Below, in pieces: positions 21,643-34,478 of a DNA stretch of 64,000 nt (position 1 is the first letter of the stretch; the number at the start of each line of letters is the position of its first letter). Under the pieces are notes generated by a model. It was not told where the DNA came from, did no database searches, and saw only the letters and a list, made by a program, of their open reading frames with translations. Both the position numbers and the translations under genes were made by a program. Source of the stretch: Rhabdophis nuchalis (Eukaryota; Chordata; Lepidosauria; Squamata; Natricidae); the NCBI GenBank assembly GCA_039707465.1, contig CM077645.1, positions 163,980,003-164,044,002 of the forward strand, read 5' to 3'.

Positions 21643-23234
21643 TTATAAAACTTTATATTCATTTGAGCTGATTAGATTTCCTGATTTCATTTTGAGACAA
21701 ATGTTATTAAAAGGTATAAGTTAGTCAGTCAATGCAATTAATGAAGTGAGCTGTGGTTCATGGAAGTTTATGCTTTTGGGTAAAACATAGGGAGAGAACA
21801 CATTTATTAATGGCTATATTTGAAACTGACACAGAAAGGTCTTGAATTATTCATTTTTAAAGAAAGGCTCTCAAATAGGATAAGACGTTGTAGGTGTGCA
21901 ATCCTCTTGTTTGGAACTTATCTTGCATGTAAACTGATAAAGGGCTTGAAAAAAATGATTGAAAGAAAGTGGTTGCCAAGCTAGATCAAACACAAGTTAT
22001 ATTTCCACATTTTTTCATATTTTTCAGTAAGAAAAGTGTCCTAAGTGACTGATACTTATGCTATTTGCCATATGCTTAGTTAGACAGATTGTAACATATA
22101 AGCTGCAATGTTTTCAAACATTTCTAATTCCTGATCTGTTTCCAATTAGTATTGCTTTTTCCTGCTTTCCACACCTACAAAAGTGTACTGATTGCTTTCT
22201 CTTAAGCAAAGCTGACAAACATAATAAACTGGGTGGCCCTTTAATGACGGTGACAACATTCATCTCAAAGGGTAGAGTTCAGTCAACAGGTTTCATTTTC
22301 ATGATGATATGACAGTTACGAGGACATGATGTCCCCCAAGGTGAAAGATCAGTATGTATAGCTATCCTATATGAATGAATGGGAATACACACAGTATAAT
22401 AAAACTGTCAGACAAGGAGCCATATCTCTGACTAATTTCCTTCCTACAGCAAGAAAGAAACAATATGAATAACCTTCCCTTCTCTTCCCTTCCCTTCCCT
22501 TCCTTTTTTCTTTTCTGACTTTGTATTATTAGTAGGCAGAGTGATTCTCCAAAGACACTTTATTTTTTTCCGCCAAATTTATTAACCTCCCTCCCTCCAA
22601 AATAGACTCTTCTTCTGTATTTCTCCAAATGCAAGAGAAATGCTTCCAATCTTCAATGGCAGGATTCCCCCTCGGTGCACAATAGCACTGCTGCTGGAAA
22701 GCCCTATGGGGAAAATTCCCTTCATGACATATTCCTCTTTAGAGTAATTGAACTATGAAAGGCCAGAGAGACTGCATGTTACTGGATGATCAGTTCTAGA
22801 ACACATGCTGCCTGATGATTTCAAAACTATCAAAATGAAGAATGACACATTCCACTCTTCGAAACAATCTTCTCTTCCGAAATATATTTTTGAAAGGAAT
22901 TCTCTTTTATCAACTTGAGTAAGAATGAACATGTAGGATATTTAATAAGTGATGGCCTGGCAATGACTACTTCAAATGTGGTTATGTTCCTCCTTCTCTT
23001 CCTTGTAAAAGATCTCTTTACCATGACATCTGCCCATTCAGTAAAAGGCCATGGCTAATGCAGCAGTTACTGCCTATTGTATTAGTTGTCATCATCTGCT
23101 CTCCCCCCTTTTAATGAGGATTATTGGAACATAAGTAAAAGAAGGAAAATGCCTTTCCTTTTTCTTAAGGGAAGTGTTCCTTAAACTCAGAATTTTATCA
23201 TAAATCTGGAGAGATTTCCAAGGGATAATGAAAT
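21643..23234. other. No gene recognised; possible conserved non-coding DNA
   Basis: A short (TTCCC)n-like run lies near 22476-22505. The stretch 22640-22830 has balanced composition unlike the AT-rich surroundings, but I have no positive identification. Confidence 0.35.
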
Positions 23235-23750
23235 AGAATAGAATAACAGAGTTGGAAGGGACCTTGGAGGTCTCCTAGTCCAACCCCTTGCCTAGGCAGG
23301 AAGCTCTATACCATTTCAGACAAATGGTTATCCAGTCATTTCTTAAAAACATCCAGTATTGGAGCATTTACCACTTTTGGAGGCAAGTTGTTCCACTGAT
23401 TAATTGTTCTAACTGTCAGGAAATTCTCTTTAGTTTTAAGTTGCTTCTCTCTTTGAATAGTTTTCCCCCATTGCTTCTTGTCCTACTCTCAGGTGCTTTG
23501 GAGAATAGTTTAACTCCCTCTTCTTCCTGGTAGTCCCTGAAATATTGGAACACTGCTATTATGTCTCCCCTAGTCCTTCTTTTCATAAGACTAGACATAT
23601 CCAGTTCCAGAACCGTTTTTTTATATGTTTTATCCTCGAGTCCCCTAATCATCTTTGCTGCTCTTCTCTGCACTCATTCTAGAGTTTCAACATCTTTTTT
23701 ACAGTGTTCCAAGTGTAGCCTTTCATGTGATATTGATTCTATCCCTCTGT
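23235..23750 (-). mobile_element. CR1 LINE 3' fragment
   Basis: The plus strand starts AGAATAGAATAACAGAGTTGG, the complement of the CR1 3' terminus with its short repeat tail. The minus frame 23416-23673 encodes MQRRAAKMIRGLEDKTYKK and GDIIAVFQYFRDYQEEEGVK. These match VQRRATKMIRGLETKTYEE and GDMIAVFRYLRGCHKEEGVK in the complete copy at 39030-39180. It is 5' truncated and diverged. Confidence 0.88.
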
Positions 23751-25809
23751 TTATGCAGCCTAGAAATAGATATTTTATACCATCAAACAAATAAATTCTA
23801 ATAATCAGTGTTTATTAAAACAGCAGCAGCAAGTTAAAATATGGATGTCAAGCTTAAGAAAAAGAGGAAATGTGAAGAAACAGACTAAGAACTCTAATCC
23901 TATTCAGGGCACAATTAGGTCTCAAAAAAAGATTGGTTTTGAAATATACAAGGGAAATATACAAATATACAATATATCTTGACTGCATGAAACATAACCC
24001 TAAATCCTAATGCCACTCTGCAGAATTGCTCATTGCCCCTATAAATTTATCTAGAGGAAATTTTTGAAACTTTGTAAAGTTAGATTCCCTTCTTCCTTTT
24101 CCCACAATCCGATGATGATCCTGAGGAGCAAAGGTTTCTTGCAAGCTCCTCCCTCATCATTAAATCCTGGAATTTAGCCAATTGACTGTCATAGATGTAT
24201 TTTTATGGTCTGCTGATCAGCTGTAGCTGCATTCTGACCTAATGAGGATCTCCAAAAGCTAGCATGGTTTGTAATCTTTCTTGATCTATAGATTTTTTTT
24301 AAAAACAACCCTATAGTTTCCTGGGTACCATCAAAAATAAAATTGTAGAAATCATTTGCAGAAAGTGAGGAAATCTTCTTATAGGTATTTGAAAGGGTTA
24401 AAATAGAAGACTAGATATAGATAATCTTAGCAACAGCTCTGATTTTTTTTTCTGAACACTTGAACTTCTTATCTGTGAACTGCGTTGGATTAGAAATAAG
24501 TCCAGTGCTCAGAGATGCCCCTGCTTAGACTCTAGGAAAAAAAGGTCTCACCACTCATTCTCTAAAAAGATGCTTCTTTGTGCTGGTCTCCATGAGAGAG
24601 AAAAAGAGAAACTTTGGCTTTGTAACAAAACCTATTAGGAGTACCTTCTCAACCTTGAAGCCATACCATTTGACATCTTTATCTAGCCAGTGCATTGTGG
24701 GGGGAAATATTCTGATTTATATGGCTATTGTTCCTCATCTCTATAGATGAAGATTTCCAAACTCTTAGAAAAAGGTCTCCCCCACTTTTATCAAGAGTGA
24801 TTCAGTCCTTGGCTCACAGTGATATTTGTGATTGGATTGACATCTATTGCCCAAATCACTGTTAGATTCCTTTATAGCAATATATTTAATCCAAACAGCA
24901 AGTCTCTCACAACTCTAATTAGTAATATTTATTAAAAGCAAGGTTAACATAGGCATTCTTGTGGAAAATTCTGACTTTCAAATGAGAAACCTACATTATT
25001 TATACTGATATTTGCAACATAAGGGAGCAAGATTCTCATTCTTTCTTTTGTGCTTTTGGATTAAAAAAAAAAGTGGATTTATTTTATTTTTTTGTAAGAC
25101 AGACCAGTCTGCACCTATTGTTTATTTTGGAACCAGATAATCGACTTCTTATCAATGCACAAAATGAGCTCTCTCAATTATAATAGCCTTTGTAACTAGT
25201 GGCAGATCTATAGAAACAGAGTTCCTCAGATATCAATTGGGGAAGGGAAAATTGAAAATGGACAGTTAGGAATGGAAAAAAATGGGGCTATGAACTCTAT
25301 TTCATTCACGAAGTATTCCTCAGGGAATAATAGAGAAGTGGAATAAACAAATAGTTGATATGACCAAGAAAGAAAAAAAGAAAGAACATATAATGTCAAT
25401 TTCCTTAGCTCAGTCATACTTATATGAAAACTGCATTCTGCCTTGGGAAGCACTTGATTACTGACATCAGAAGGGGTGGCTGGGAACGTGTCAGGATGAG
25501 GTTTCTGTTGGAGCAGATCAGAACTAATTTTGGGAGGGTTCAGGAGACATCACTTTCTGGTTATAAAGGACTCACTTCAAATCCATGCTACTGGGTGAGA
25601 TGAGTAATGTGGGGGAGAGTTTCCTTGGTTTTTCTGAGGAGTTGTCTGAAATGAAGCACTGGAAGAATGCAACACTGACAGAAAGAAAGAAGTAAATCCA
25701 TATGGGCACACATGGGTACAAAATCCAAAGCTTGGATATAATGGATCTTGTGATGACCCATACTATAACCAGTATGCAACTGTGTGTGCTGTGGTCTACA
25801 GATAACATG
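23751..25809. other. No gene recognised
   Basis: About 2 kb of AT-rich DNA with no repeat family or coding region I can identify. Confidence 0.4.
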
Positions 25810-25817
25810 TTGCATAC

Positions 25818-25991
25818 CAGAGGTGGGTTGCCAATTTTTCTACTACCAGTTCAGGCATGCACATGCACATGCTCACACTCGCAGAAGCTTCTGCACATGT
25901 GCAGAGGCATCCGGTCAGGTGGGCAGAGCCTCTTGCCACCACTACTACTGGTTTTCCTGATCCGGGCTGAACTGGGAGGAACCCACCTCTA
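25818..25991. mobile_element. Non-autonomous hAT element
   Basis: CAGAGGTGGGTTGCC on the left and GGAACCCACCTCTA on the right (last base mutated from G). TTGCATAC at 25810-25817 and TTGCATAT at 25992-25999 are a 7-of-8 target duplication. It is in the same end-family as 33704-33916. Confidence 0.82.
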
Positions 25992-26169
25992 TTGCATATT
26001 TTTTGTTTTTGAACCAATTGTTTAACTTGTATTTCATTGAGTCTAAATTTCACTAGACTTCCCATATACTCTAGTGACGTTTTCTTTGAAACCTACCTCA
26101 TCTGATTTCCTAAATAGTCAGTAAGAAAATTTGCACAAGCCCTAGGTAACAGATGTGTCCTAACCACTT

Positions 26170-27240
26170 AATTAAATGTTTCTGATTGTCTTCAACTGCC
26201 ATAGATTGATTACAGTACCACCCTTTAATTATGTCATCATTTATCATAGAAGGAAATACATACAATTTGGTATAGGGACACTTGGAAACTTAACATTTTT
26301 CAACTTATTTAGAAGTAAGGTCCAAGATTCTACATCATACAGCAGCATCAGTAGCCTTAATAATTGATAGACGTATATTTTCTTAGCAATGCTTATAGTG
26401 TTTTTTCCCTCACTAGAAGCATCATGTCAGTATTCTGACAATTGAAATGGTCTGGACAATTCAACTATTGATAATAGCTGTGGCAGCTATTATTTTTTAA
26501 ATTGGACAATTGAGCCAAGATATTTGTTGCTCAAAGTGATCTCCATCAAAGTGCACAGTTACTTGAGAGCCATCATTGTGAATATTGTCTTGTCTGTATT
26601 AATAGATAAGTCGTATGGGTAAGCTTTTATATCAAATAAGATGTCAGAGACTTCTCTTTCCTTTTCTGCAAAACAACAACAACCTCCCACCTCCCCAAAA
26701 AAAAAACCCTCACAATCATCAGCAAATATTAGATGTGTGATGAATTCATCTTGTTCAAATGTGACACCCTATAACTAGCAAAGACTTTCTTCATGGCTGC
26801 TTTGATGACAATGTTGAATAGTGAAGAAGATTGAACACTGCCTTGCCTCGTGAGTATACATACAGAAAAGTCATTTCAACCATGAGCACAAACAGAACTT
26901 TGTACCCCTTGCACACAGATTGTAGGAGGCAAACTGGTTGAGCAGTCACACTTTCAACTTCAAATGTATCCCGACAAATTGGTTGATGGATACGACAAAT
27001 GCTGCTTCAAAGTCACAGTGATATGCCTCTTGACGCAATCTCCAAGCAATTGTTGCAGTACAAATATTTTATCACAGCCTTTTTTCCACGTTAGAAACAA
27101 GCTTGTAGAACTATGCCAAGAGCAGAGAACTATGCTCTTGATTGGGTTGTGCTTCCCAAGAAAGAGCCATTGCACAACATACAAGTTCACCTGGATTCTC
27201 AGTTCTTTCTAGTAGAAATCAGATAGTCCAAGAAGGATTT
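26170..27240 (-). pseudogene. Decayed non-LTR retrotransposon RT (RTE-like, lineage uncertain)
   Basis: The minus strand, in order, carries KIFVLQQLLGD (near 27070), DFEAAF as motif A (near 27010), LTRQGSVQSSSLFNIVIKAA (near 26810-26860), HLIFADDC as motif C (near 26730) and SINTDKT (near 26600). It then carries YLGSIV (near 26510) and LLYDVESWTL (near 26330). The order is that of a non-LTR reverse transcriptase, and it is neither the CR1 nor the L2 type seen elsewhere here. I infer an RTE-like lineage from IDFEAAFDS and YGAETW-type motifs. Every frame is broken. Confidence 0.55.
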
Positions 27241-27289
27241 TGCCCAGTTCCAGTCTTTCTTTAAACAGGAGGCAATAACAATGGTCACA

Positions 27290-28480
27290 CATGGCTTTAT
27301 AGCCTCACACTTGGATTGCTAAAACTCTATCTACATAGGATTGCCCTCAAAGCCTATCAGGAAATCCTAGCTAGTGCGAAATGTTTTGGTCCATGTGATA
27401 ACCTGAATAACAAGTTCCTGCAAGTCTGTTGAACCACAGATTTGCAAGAGGGATGTCAGCCCCTAGGCCAAATCAGGAAATCAATTCCATAGGATGTCTA
27501 GAATTAGACTTTGTTGAAATACCGTAGGTTATAATAACAGACTCTTGCAAGTCTGATTGTGGTTTACCATCTCAACTCCTACAACACAGTGAATCATATC
27601 TGCTTCCACATATCTTGTTAACCAGGACTTCAGGAATGGGCGGAGGCCTTTTAAAAAAAATATTCCCTAATCCTGGGAGGTGAAAAAGAGGGAACGGGAG
27701 GGGCCATGGCCATGCCCATTAGTGGGAAGGAGGAAGAAGAAACAACAGCAAAGAGACGCAGATCACAAAAATAAATATGGTTTTTTGAAATTATTACTGT
27801 AATTCCAGAACGGATGTTTATATTGAACAAACGATTGAATGTATGAATTTTATGATATGATATATATGTATCTCTCACCACCATTAAATGAAACGTATTT
27901 TGTATGAAGCCCCGGGGGCAGTCACCGCCCCTGGCATGGAAGTCCTAAAATGTAAAAAAAATACCCTATATACCCTTTTCCCTTTTAAACATGTAAAACC
28001 AATAAAAATTGTTTTAAGAGAAAGAATGGGACTTCAGCTCTTTTTGCCTAGATAACAATTCTTGCATATAGTCTGTCAAGATCCCCTATTCTCTCTATAT
28101 AATACGAGGTCTAGATAAATTGCACTAATTGCTGATCTGTTTCTGGGTACAATTCAAAATACTACCATAGTTATCACTTTCAACATCATATAAAATTTGG
28201 ACCCTTGTTATCTGTAAAATTACTTTATCCAAAGAGAATCTCTTTGCCCAAGATACGTCTGCAAAGAGTCTATGCTATGGAGTCCTATCCCTTGCCAGGG
28301 TGCAGAAAGATAACATTCAGGGCATTGCATTATTAGGTCCCCTCCTATGAAACATCCTGCACCAAAAATAAGATCTGCATCTTCACTTCTGATATTCAGA
28401 AAGCTGCTTAAGGCCTGATTTTTTTTTTCCGAACAGCTTTTGGGATCCGAGATGTGAGTAGCAGAATATACAGTGGTATG
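27290..28480 (+). pseudogene. Old L2-like LINE, interrupted by an L1-derived element
   Basis: ALKAYQEILA near 27350 corresponds to the L2 GLPLKTTRKLQL region. After the insertion at 27634-28021, a VSGYNSKYYHSYHFQ frame with matching PCYL and PLPGC remnants (28140-28300) corresponds to LHWLPVSYRVQFKVL and its follow-on. It is heavily decayed. Confidence 0.45.
27634..28021 (+). mobile_element. L1 ORF1-only (HAL1-like) element, second copy
   Basis: GGCGGAGGCCTTTT corresponds to the ORF1 end (GEAEAFL) seen at complement 5760. It is followed by a lysine/arginine-rich end near AAGAGACGCAGATCAC and a stop. The remaining 250 bp align throughout with the 3' UTR of the minus-strand copy at 5395-5650 (for example TTTGTATGAAG and GGCATGGAAG). 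It ends CCAATAAAAATTG. ORF1 runs straight into the 3' end in both copies, with no ORF2 between. Confidence 0.55.
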
Positions 28481-28649
28481 AATCATTATTGTTATGGATT
28501 TGTTATAGCTTACGATTGTGTTATGCCTCCTCTAATTCTTATGATATCTTTTTTATTTATAGCTGAATGACCGAAATGATACAAAAATAAGTCAAAATAA
28601 AGAAATTGTCTTCCTCTCTTTCTATAGATTTGAAAAGAGCCCCCTAGAG

Positions 28650-28779
28650 CAGGGGTCTGCAAAGCTGGCTCTTTTAAGACTGGTGGACTTCAACTCCCAG
28701 AGTTCCCCAGCCAGCTGGCTGGGGAACTCTGGGAGTTGAAGTCCACCAGTCTTAAAAGAGCCAACTTTGCAGACCCCTG
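28650..28779. mobile_element. Foldback hAT-like MITE with exact 8-bp TSD
   Basis: The ends CAGGGGTCTGCAAAG and CTTTGCAGACCCCTG flank a near-perfect palindrome of about 62-bp arms centred on CCAGCTGG. CCCTAGAG is duplicated exactly at 28642-28649 and 28780-28787. It is the same family as 3513-3647, with well over 90% identity by eye. Confidence 0.9.
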
Positions 28780-28787
28780 CCCTAGAG

Positions 28788-29116
28788 TCATGTAGGGGAG
28801 AATGCTTATGTGTTCTCATGCTTACTTCTCAGCCTTGCAACAATGTATGCTTTTCCAGAGTTCTTCTACAGATATTTGGAACAGTTGGCTACCCAGGAAG
28901 GTAGATAATATTAAAATAGACTTCATTACCTTGACAGGATTGGCTCCAATTTTTCTCTCTGATGAAAAAGAGAGAAATAATCTTTTTGAAGTGTCATTTG
29001 TTTTTCTAAATTTCACTCCCAAATCTTCACACAGTTTTAAGAAAAAGAATCATACTATCCATACATTCCTACCAAAAATAACTCTCAACAACCCTTGCAA
29101 GGTGTCTACTGCATTG
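28788..29116. other. No gene recognised
   Basis: Overlapping short frames on both strands only. No motif found. Confidence 0.4.
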
Positions 29117-29124
29117 CTCTAAAG

Positions 29125-29233
29125 CAGAGTGTCGAACTCAAGTTGTCATGGTGGTGTCATGTGACGTATTGGGACTTTCCCTCCCCCCTTTACTAAACCG
29201 GGCTTGGGTGTGGCTGGCAGTTTGATAGCCCTG
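29125..29233. mobile_element. Short hAT element with exact 8-bp TSD
   Basis: Starts CAGAGTGTCGAACTCAAG and ends GTTTGATAGCCCTG, an imperfect inverted repeat of the common CAGGGGTGTCAAACTC class. CTCTAAAG is duplicated exactly at 29117-29124 and 29234-29241. Confidence 0.9.
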
Positions 29234-29241
29234 CTCTAAAG

Positions 29242-32200
29242 ATTAAGGATATGGTATGGTCAGCTTTAAATTGGATTGGATTTTGAAAAGGTTAGAAACA
29301 TGCCCTTATTTGTTTCATTACTGAATTTGTTTTCCTCTAAACAGACATAGCTGTAAGAGGAAAAAGATTAATGGAGCTGTTGCATAGAAGAAGTTCAGCC
29401 TCTTTTAGATACAGTCCAGTGTCAAATATCTTACTGATTAAAATAGTTCAGGATATAATGTTAATTAATACCTCTATTTCACCAGTTGAAAATGAAGATC
29501 ATTGAATTACAGCTGAATAATATTCTAAAAGTGATTATGTTTTATTCAATATTTATGAACCAGAAATATTTCACAACAGTCATTCTTAAAAGATTTTTGC
29601 TACCAGTATTTTATCCAGACAGACATGTTTTAAATTTTAGATGCCATTTTTCCTGGAAGTCAGATGGTTTCTTTGACTGTGTCAGCCATCATTGAGATGC
29701 ATTCTGCCTCTTCTGGACTTTTTGCGTACGTATGAAAAAAAAAAGAACCTGTGATTTATGATTTTGATGATTAGATCGGATAGATGATAGAAAGAAGAGC
29801 AATGTGAAATAACTTTAGAGAGAGAGGTTGAAATATATTTGTACTTAAAAGTATTGTGAAGAATATTGGAAGCTACGTCTTCGTTTTTATTTCTTTTTCT
29901 TCATTTTCTTTTCTTGCACGTTTTGCTTCTTCTTTGCATTTTCCTTTTTCTTCTTTACTTTGCATAAGTTCGGATTCGTTTGTATCTTTTTGAAATGTTT
30001 AATACTTTAAACATTGCTCTTATCAATATGTTAATATTGAAATTGTATGCCTCCCCCCAAAAAAATCAACAACCACTCTGAAGATTTCTGTTGGCAAACT
30101 AAGCATGAAAGTTAGCCTAATCTGCCCTTCAGAATATATGCCAGAAGATATCTTTTTCTTGTTTTGTTTTGATGATAGATGAAAGGAAATGTGAGATCTA
30201 ACAAGGTAGGTATGCTCTCTGAGCATCATTAATGAAGAAGTACCATCAAAGCAAATGTGAAGCATCACTGTCAGAAAAAATGAAATAAAGTAGCAAACAT
30301 CAATGACTGAGAGACCACATTGATGGCGGCAGTGAATGTGTCAGTCATGTTCGTGTATGTGTTTGTTTGTCATGAATTCCCTCTATTCTGAATATCTGAA
30401 CTCTTAGCAAATCAGAGTCAAGACACTCTAAAGTTTGGATAGGATCATTAGAAACAAAACAAATTTGAACAAAAGTATTTGAAACATGTGATACTTTCTG
30501 AGAGGGAGAGGAAGGTTCGTCTCTGAACTCAGCTGGAAGCCCAATCTCAGTGTCTCCTGGAAAAAACCCTTTTTCTCGAATCTTTAATTCAGTATTTAAC
30601 AGAAAGCAGTCTGAAAGTATTAATTTTATAATAAGGAAAATGAGACAAAGCTGTTGATCAGGGAATCACTGGTGCATAACTTGCTTTTAGCACGAATTTG
30701 CTAGATGGCCCAAAGCAAGTCATTGTCTCCCATCTTCAGCCTTCCTACTTGAACATTATTTATGGGATTTTAATCCTGCTTTTCTGCCTCACCTCCTCGA
30801 ATTAATACATTTGAATACAGCATCAAATATCATGATGCATTATTTAAAACCACATAAAAAAGAAACACACAAAAAAACCTTTTTTTAACTTGGCAATCAA
30901 AACTTATTTACTAATGCACATTTTGGCCTCATACTAGCAGGAAGTGGGGCAAGGCATTGGTAGGTCAAGTATTAGGTAAGATTTCTCTTTCATTTCCATA
31001 AGACTTACATTCAGTTGTTGTGGAATCTGAAGAGACTGAAAACCAAGAGCTCTTGGAAAGGGGCTTGAGGTTATTCAAACAATTTCGTTCAAGTTATATA
31101 TTTAGTAATAGTTATATTGACCACTGGGGATAAAGGAAAAAAAATACAAAAAAGTGGAAGTCACGTGAAACCTTCTACATGGGTGCATGATGTAATACAA
31201 CATTTACATAGCTTTGGATGGTGCATGCATCCTTGTTTTTTGGATGTTTTCGGGCTGTTTTCAGGCCTTTTCCTGGCATTCCTGTGCCTGTGAAGACCAG
31301 CTGTCCAGAAACCAGAAGAGCAGCTGGCGATGACATGTGTGCCCACAAAGAGGACTGTGCATGCCATCTCTGGCACATGTGCCATAGGTTTGCCATCATG
31401 GTTATAGATCATATCAGCTTTTTTCAGTTGAAGACTTTCTGCAGTTTTTTTGAAGGTTTTTTTAAAAAGTTATTAAAATAAAGGAGTCATGTATTCCCAA
31501 TAATCAATCTGTAACAACAGATTCCATCTTCCCTTCCCCCACTCTGCCCCTCCCCTCCCCTTGTGCAACTAGATTTTGCTGGTTGGTGTTATTTATGTTT
31601 TAAAGTATATGGATAGATAGCTTTTATGATTGTTAGTCGATCAGATTTACATTGTGGTAAGATTTATGTATGTACATATTTATTTATAACTATAACTAAA
31701 TAATAAATAAAATCACCTCCTATCTGTGTTGTAATTATGGCATTCTGGATAAATCTTTTTTTTTTAAAGGTAAACTTGTACAGAAAACATTACAGTACTC
31801 CAAAGTAATACAAATAGAATGTGTAAGCTAGTCTTTGATAATAATAATGCTTTGTTTTGATCTGAAACAGAACATATATTACCATCTTTATTGGGGATAA
31901 ACAACATTGTTTGTTGACAACAACCTGATAGGGTTGTTACAACATTATCTACATTATTAGTAGATAATGTCTATGAAGAGTTTTTAATCTTTGAAAACAC
32001 CATCCAAATGAGAAATATTAATATTCAAATGTTGTAGCATACAGCCATTATGAAAAAGCAAAAAATAGTATATTTGATCCTATGAGCAGAGTCTGAATCT
32101 GTTAGATATCCAAAAGAGACAGGGAGGCTTTGGCCAGTGCCAAGAATGTGGAGTCATACTGCTCATAATGAATATCAAAATAATCTATATATCCTGAGAA

Positions 32201-33695
32201 GTCCACTAAAAGAGATGCAATATTTCTAATATCTCCATAAAAGTGGCAACATAATAAAACACAGCTTGAGGAGTCCATTACATTTGATCTGAGATGGCAT
32301 AATTAATCATTACAAGAGAATTTCCCAACAAGAACAGCAGTAGGCAAGGTGCCACAGCAAGACAGAATAAAGAATTTAGAGATTTGATTCTGCACATGAA
32401 TTTAAATTCTCCTATTTCCTGGAAAAATGTTTGAGCAGGAGTCTTTCATAAGAAGTAAGCTTCTGAAGTAAGTGGGACTTATCGGTACTTCAAGGGAGGG
32501 GATTATTTAAAAAACAACAACACTATCCTGACACACAGGATTGTCCCACAAACCTGCTGCCAGTCAGAAGAAACAGAATAGACCTGACCAGTGAGTTTTT
32601 AATTATGAGCATTTCTAGTAGTGCTAGAATGCAGCTGTTCTATTTCTCTATAATGAATCACTGCAATAGGAACATCCTTAGGAATACAAATACTGTCAGG
32701 AATATGTCAGATCATTTGCATATCTAACCCTGTGGTTTTCAAAGCAATTGCATTGCCATTCAACTACAGAAACCAGGAAGAATAAAGAGATCATGAAATA
32801 GCTCCCATTTCCCCCCAACCTTCAGGTTCAAGAGCCAATTATTTATGCCAGGACTGTTGGTTGAAGAATGAGACCAATTTGGCAGAATAGCTCTGATTTA
32901 ACAGGCAGAAACTACCAGGTTCAAATCAAGAATGATTGCAAAGCTTAACTCCTCTCTGACTTGCTCCTTTCCATCTCTTTTCATCTGTAGAGGAAGATTT
33001 ATCCTGAAGCTTCATTGTTTAAAAAAAGTATGCTGTAGATTAAAATGAAGATCAAATGCAGAGATGAGAAATATACAGTAATAATATCACACTTATATTC
33101 ACACATTGGAAAATATTTGTGAAGAGTAATAACATACAGATACTTTCTTTATTAGAAAGTAAAGAGGTACATTGAGATCCAGAATATTTCAGCAATCAGT
33201 GTCTGGGCATTGCTTCATTATTGATTTATTGTGTCTTCTATTGTCTTCTAATCATTGTTGTGTTGCTAGAGAAGTAATAAGGACAGGTTTTATATGGTTT
33301 CCGTAGGAGCTGACTGATGCTCGAAGATGTAAAACACTAATGAAGAAATCACCTCTTTCATTCCTGCACAATGAGTGTATCACCTAAATATGTTCCTATC
33401 TCTACGGCTCATTTCTTATGAGGGTTATAAACGCTTATGGTGGTTGATTACAACATCACAATTTGTCAAGTGTCCCATCATTAAGCGGAGAAGGTCGTAT
33501 CATGCTAGGAGCAGCTACCAGAAGAGCTTCAGACTTGCACTGTAATGGCAGAACTTAAAGAAGGCTTTTTGCCAAAATACTGGGATCAAATAAAGAGCTT
33601 TGCTACCTCAGTATCTTCGTTATGGAACCCGCTTATTGTTTCAGGGACTTTCTAGTGTGTTAGAACTTATTGAACTGTTATTGGAACTCTTATGG
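29242..33695. other. Long stretch without recognised gene or repeat
   Basis: About 4.4 kb of AT-rich DNA, the longest apparently single-copy segment of the window. I found no exon-like reading frame, RNA gene or named repeat. Confidence 0.4.
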
Positions 33696-33703
33696 GAACT
33701 CTT

Positions 33704-33916
33704 CAGAGGTGGGTTCCTACCAGTTCAGACCAGTTTGGCGAAGTAGGTAGTAGCTCGGCCAGCCATGCCCCCAAACCAGTTCTATCGGCAGTGCTGTAGG
33801 CACCACCATCTTGTTTTTTGCTTTTGCGCATGCACAGAAGCATTTTTTTACCTACTGCGCAAGCAAGAAAGCACTGTGAGCTAACCAGCAGTAGAAGAAG
33901 CTGGAACCCATCCCTG
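33704..33916. mobile_element. Non-autonomous hAT element with exact 8-bp TSD
   Basis: The left end is CAGAGGTGGGTTCCTACC and the right end GGAACCCATCCCTG. GAACTCTT is duplicated exactly at 33696-33703 and 33917-33924. The internal CGCATGCACAGAAG segment also occurs in the 25818 copy as a related motif. Confidence 0.9.
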
Positions 33917-34040
33917 GAACTCTTACTAAAATTCTTACTGGAACTATTTTTCCATTGAACTGTTTTATTTGACTTGTATTTTAAAGCATGGAATTGATCT
34001 GAGTGATTTGATTATAATGAATAGACATGATAAGCTCAAA

Positions 34041-34392
34041 AGCAATGTGGTGGCTCAGTGGCTAAGATGCTGAGCTTGTCGATCAGAATGGATGGCAGTT
34101 TGGCGGTTCGAATCCCTAGCGCCGCATAACGGAATGAGTTCCCATTACTTGTCCCAGCTTCTGCCAACCTACTAGTTTGAAAGCATGTAAAAATGGAGGT
34201 AGAAAAATAGGAACCAACTTTGGTGGGAAGGTTACAGCATTCTGTGTGCCTTTGGCATTTAGTCATGCCGGCCACATGACCATGGAGATGTCTTTGGACA
34301 GCATTGGCTCTTTGGCTTTGAAATGGAGATGAGCACCGCCCCCTAGAGCTGGGAACGACTAGCACATATATGCGAGGGGTAACTTTACTTAT
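34041..34392 (+). mobile_element. Sauria-type SINE, near full length
   Basis: Box A GTGGCTCAGTGGCTAAG, box B GGTTCGAATCCC, the central GTAAAAATGGAGGTAGAAAA, and the Bov-B-like tail GGAGATGAGCACCGCCCC then CTAGAGCTGGGAACGAC and GCGAGGGGTAACTTTA. It is the best preserved copy of the family in the window. Confidence 0.88.
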
Positions 34393-34478
34393 GATAAGCT
34401 CAGCATTTCCTTCCTCTAAGTTCAAGATCGCAATCACTCTATTGGCTGATTATTCTTTTTATTTTGGTTAAATGCAAT

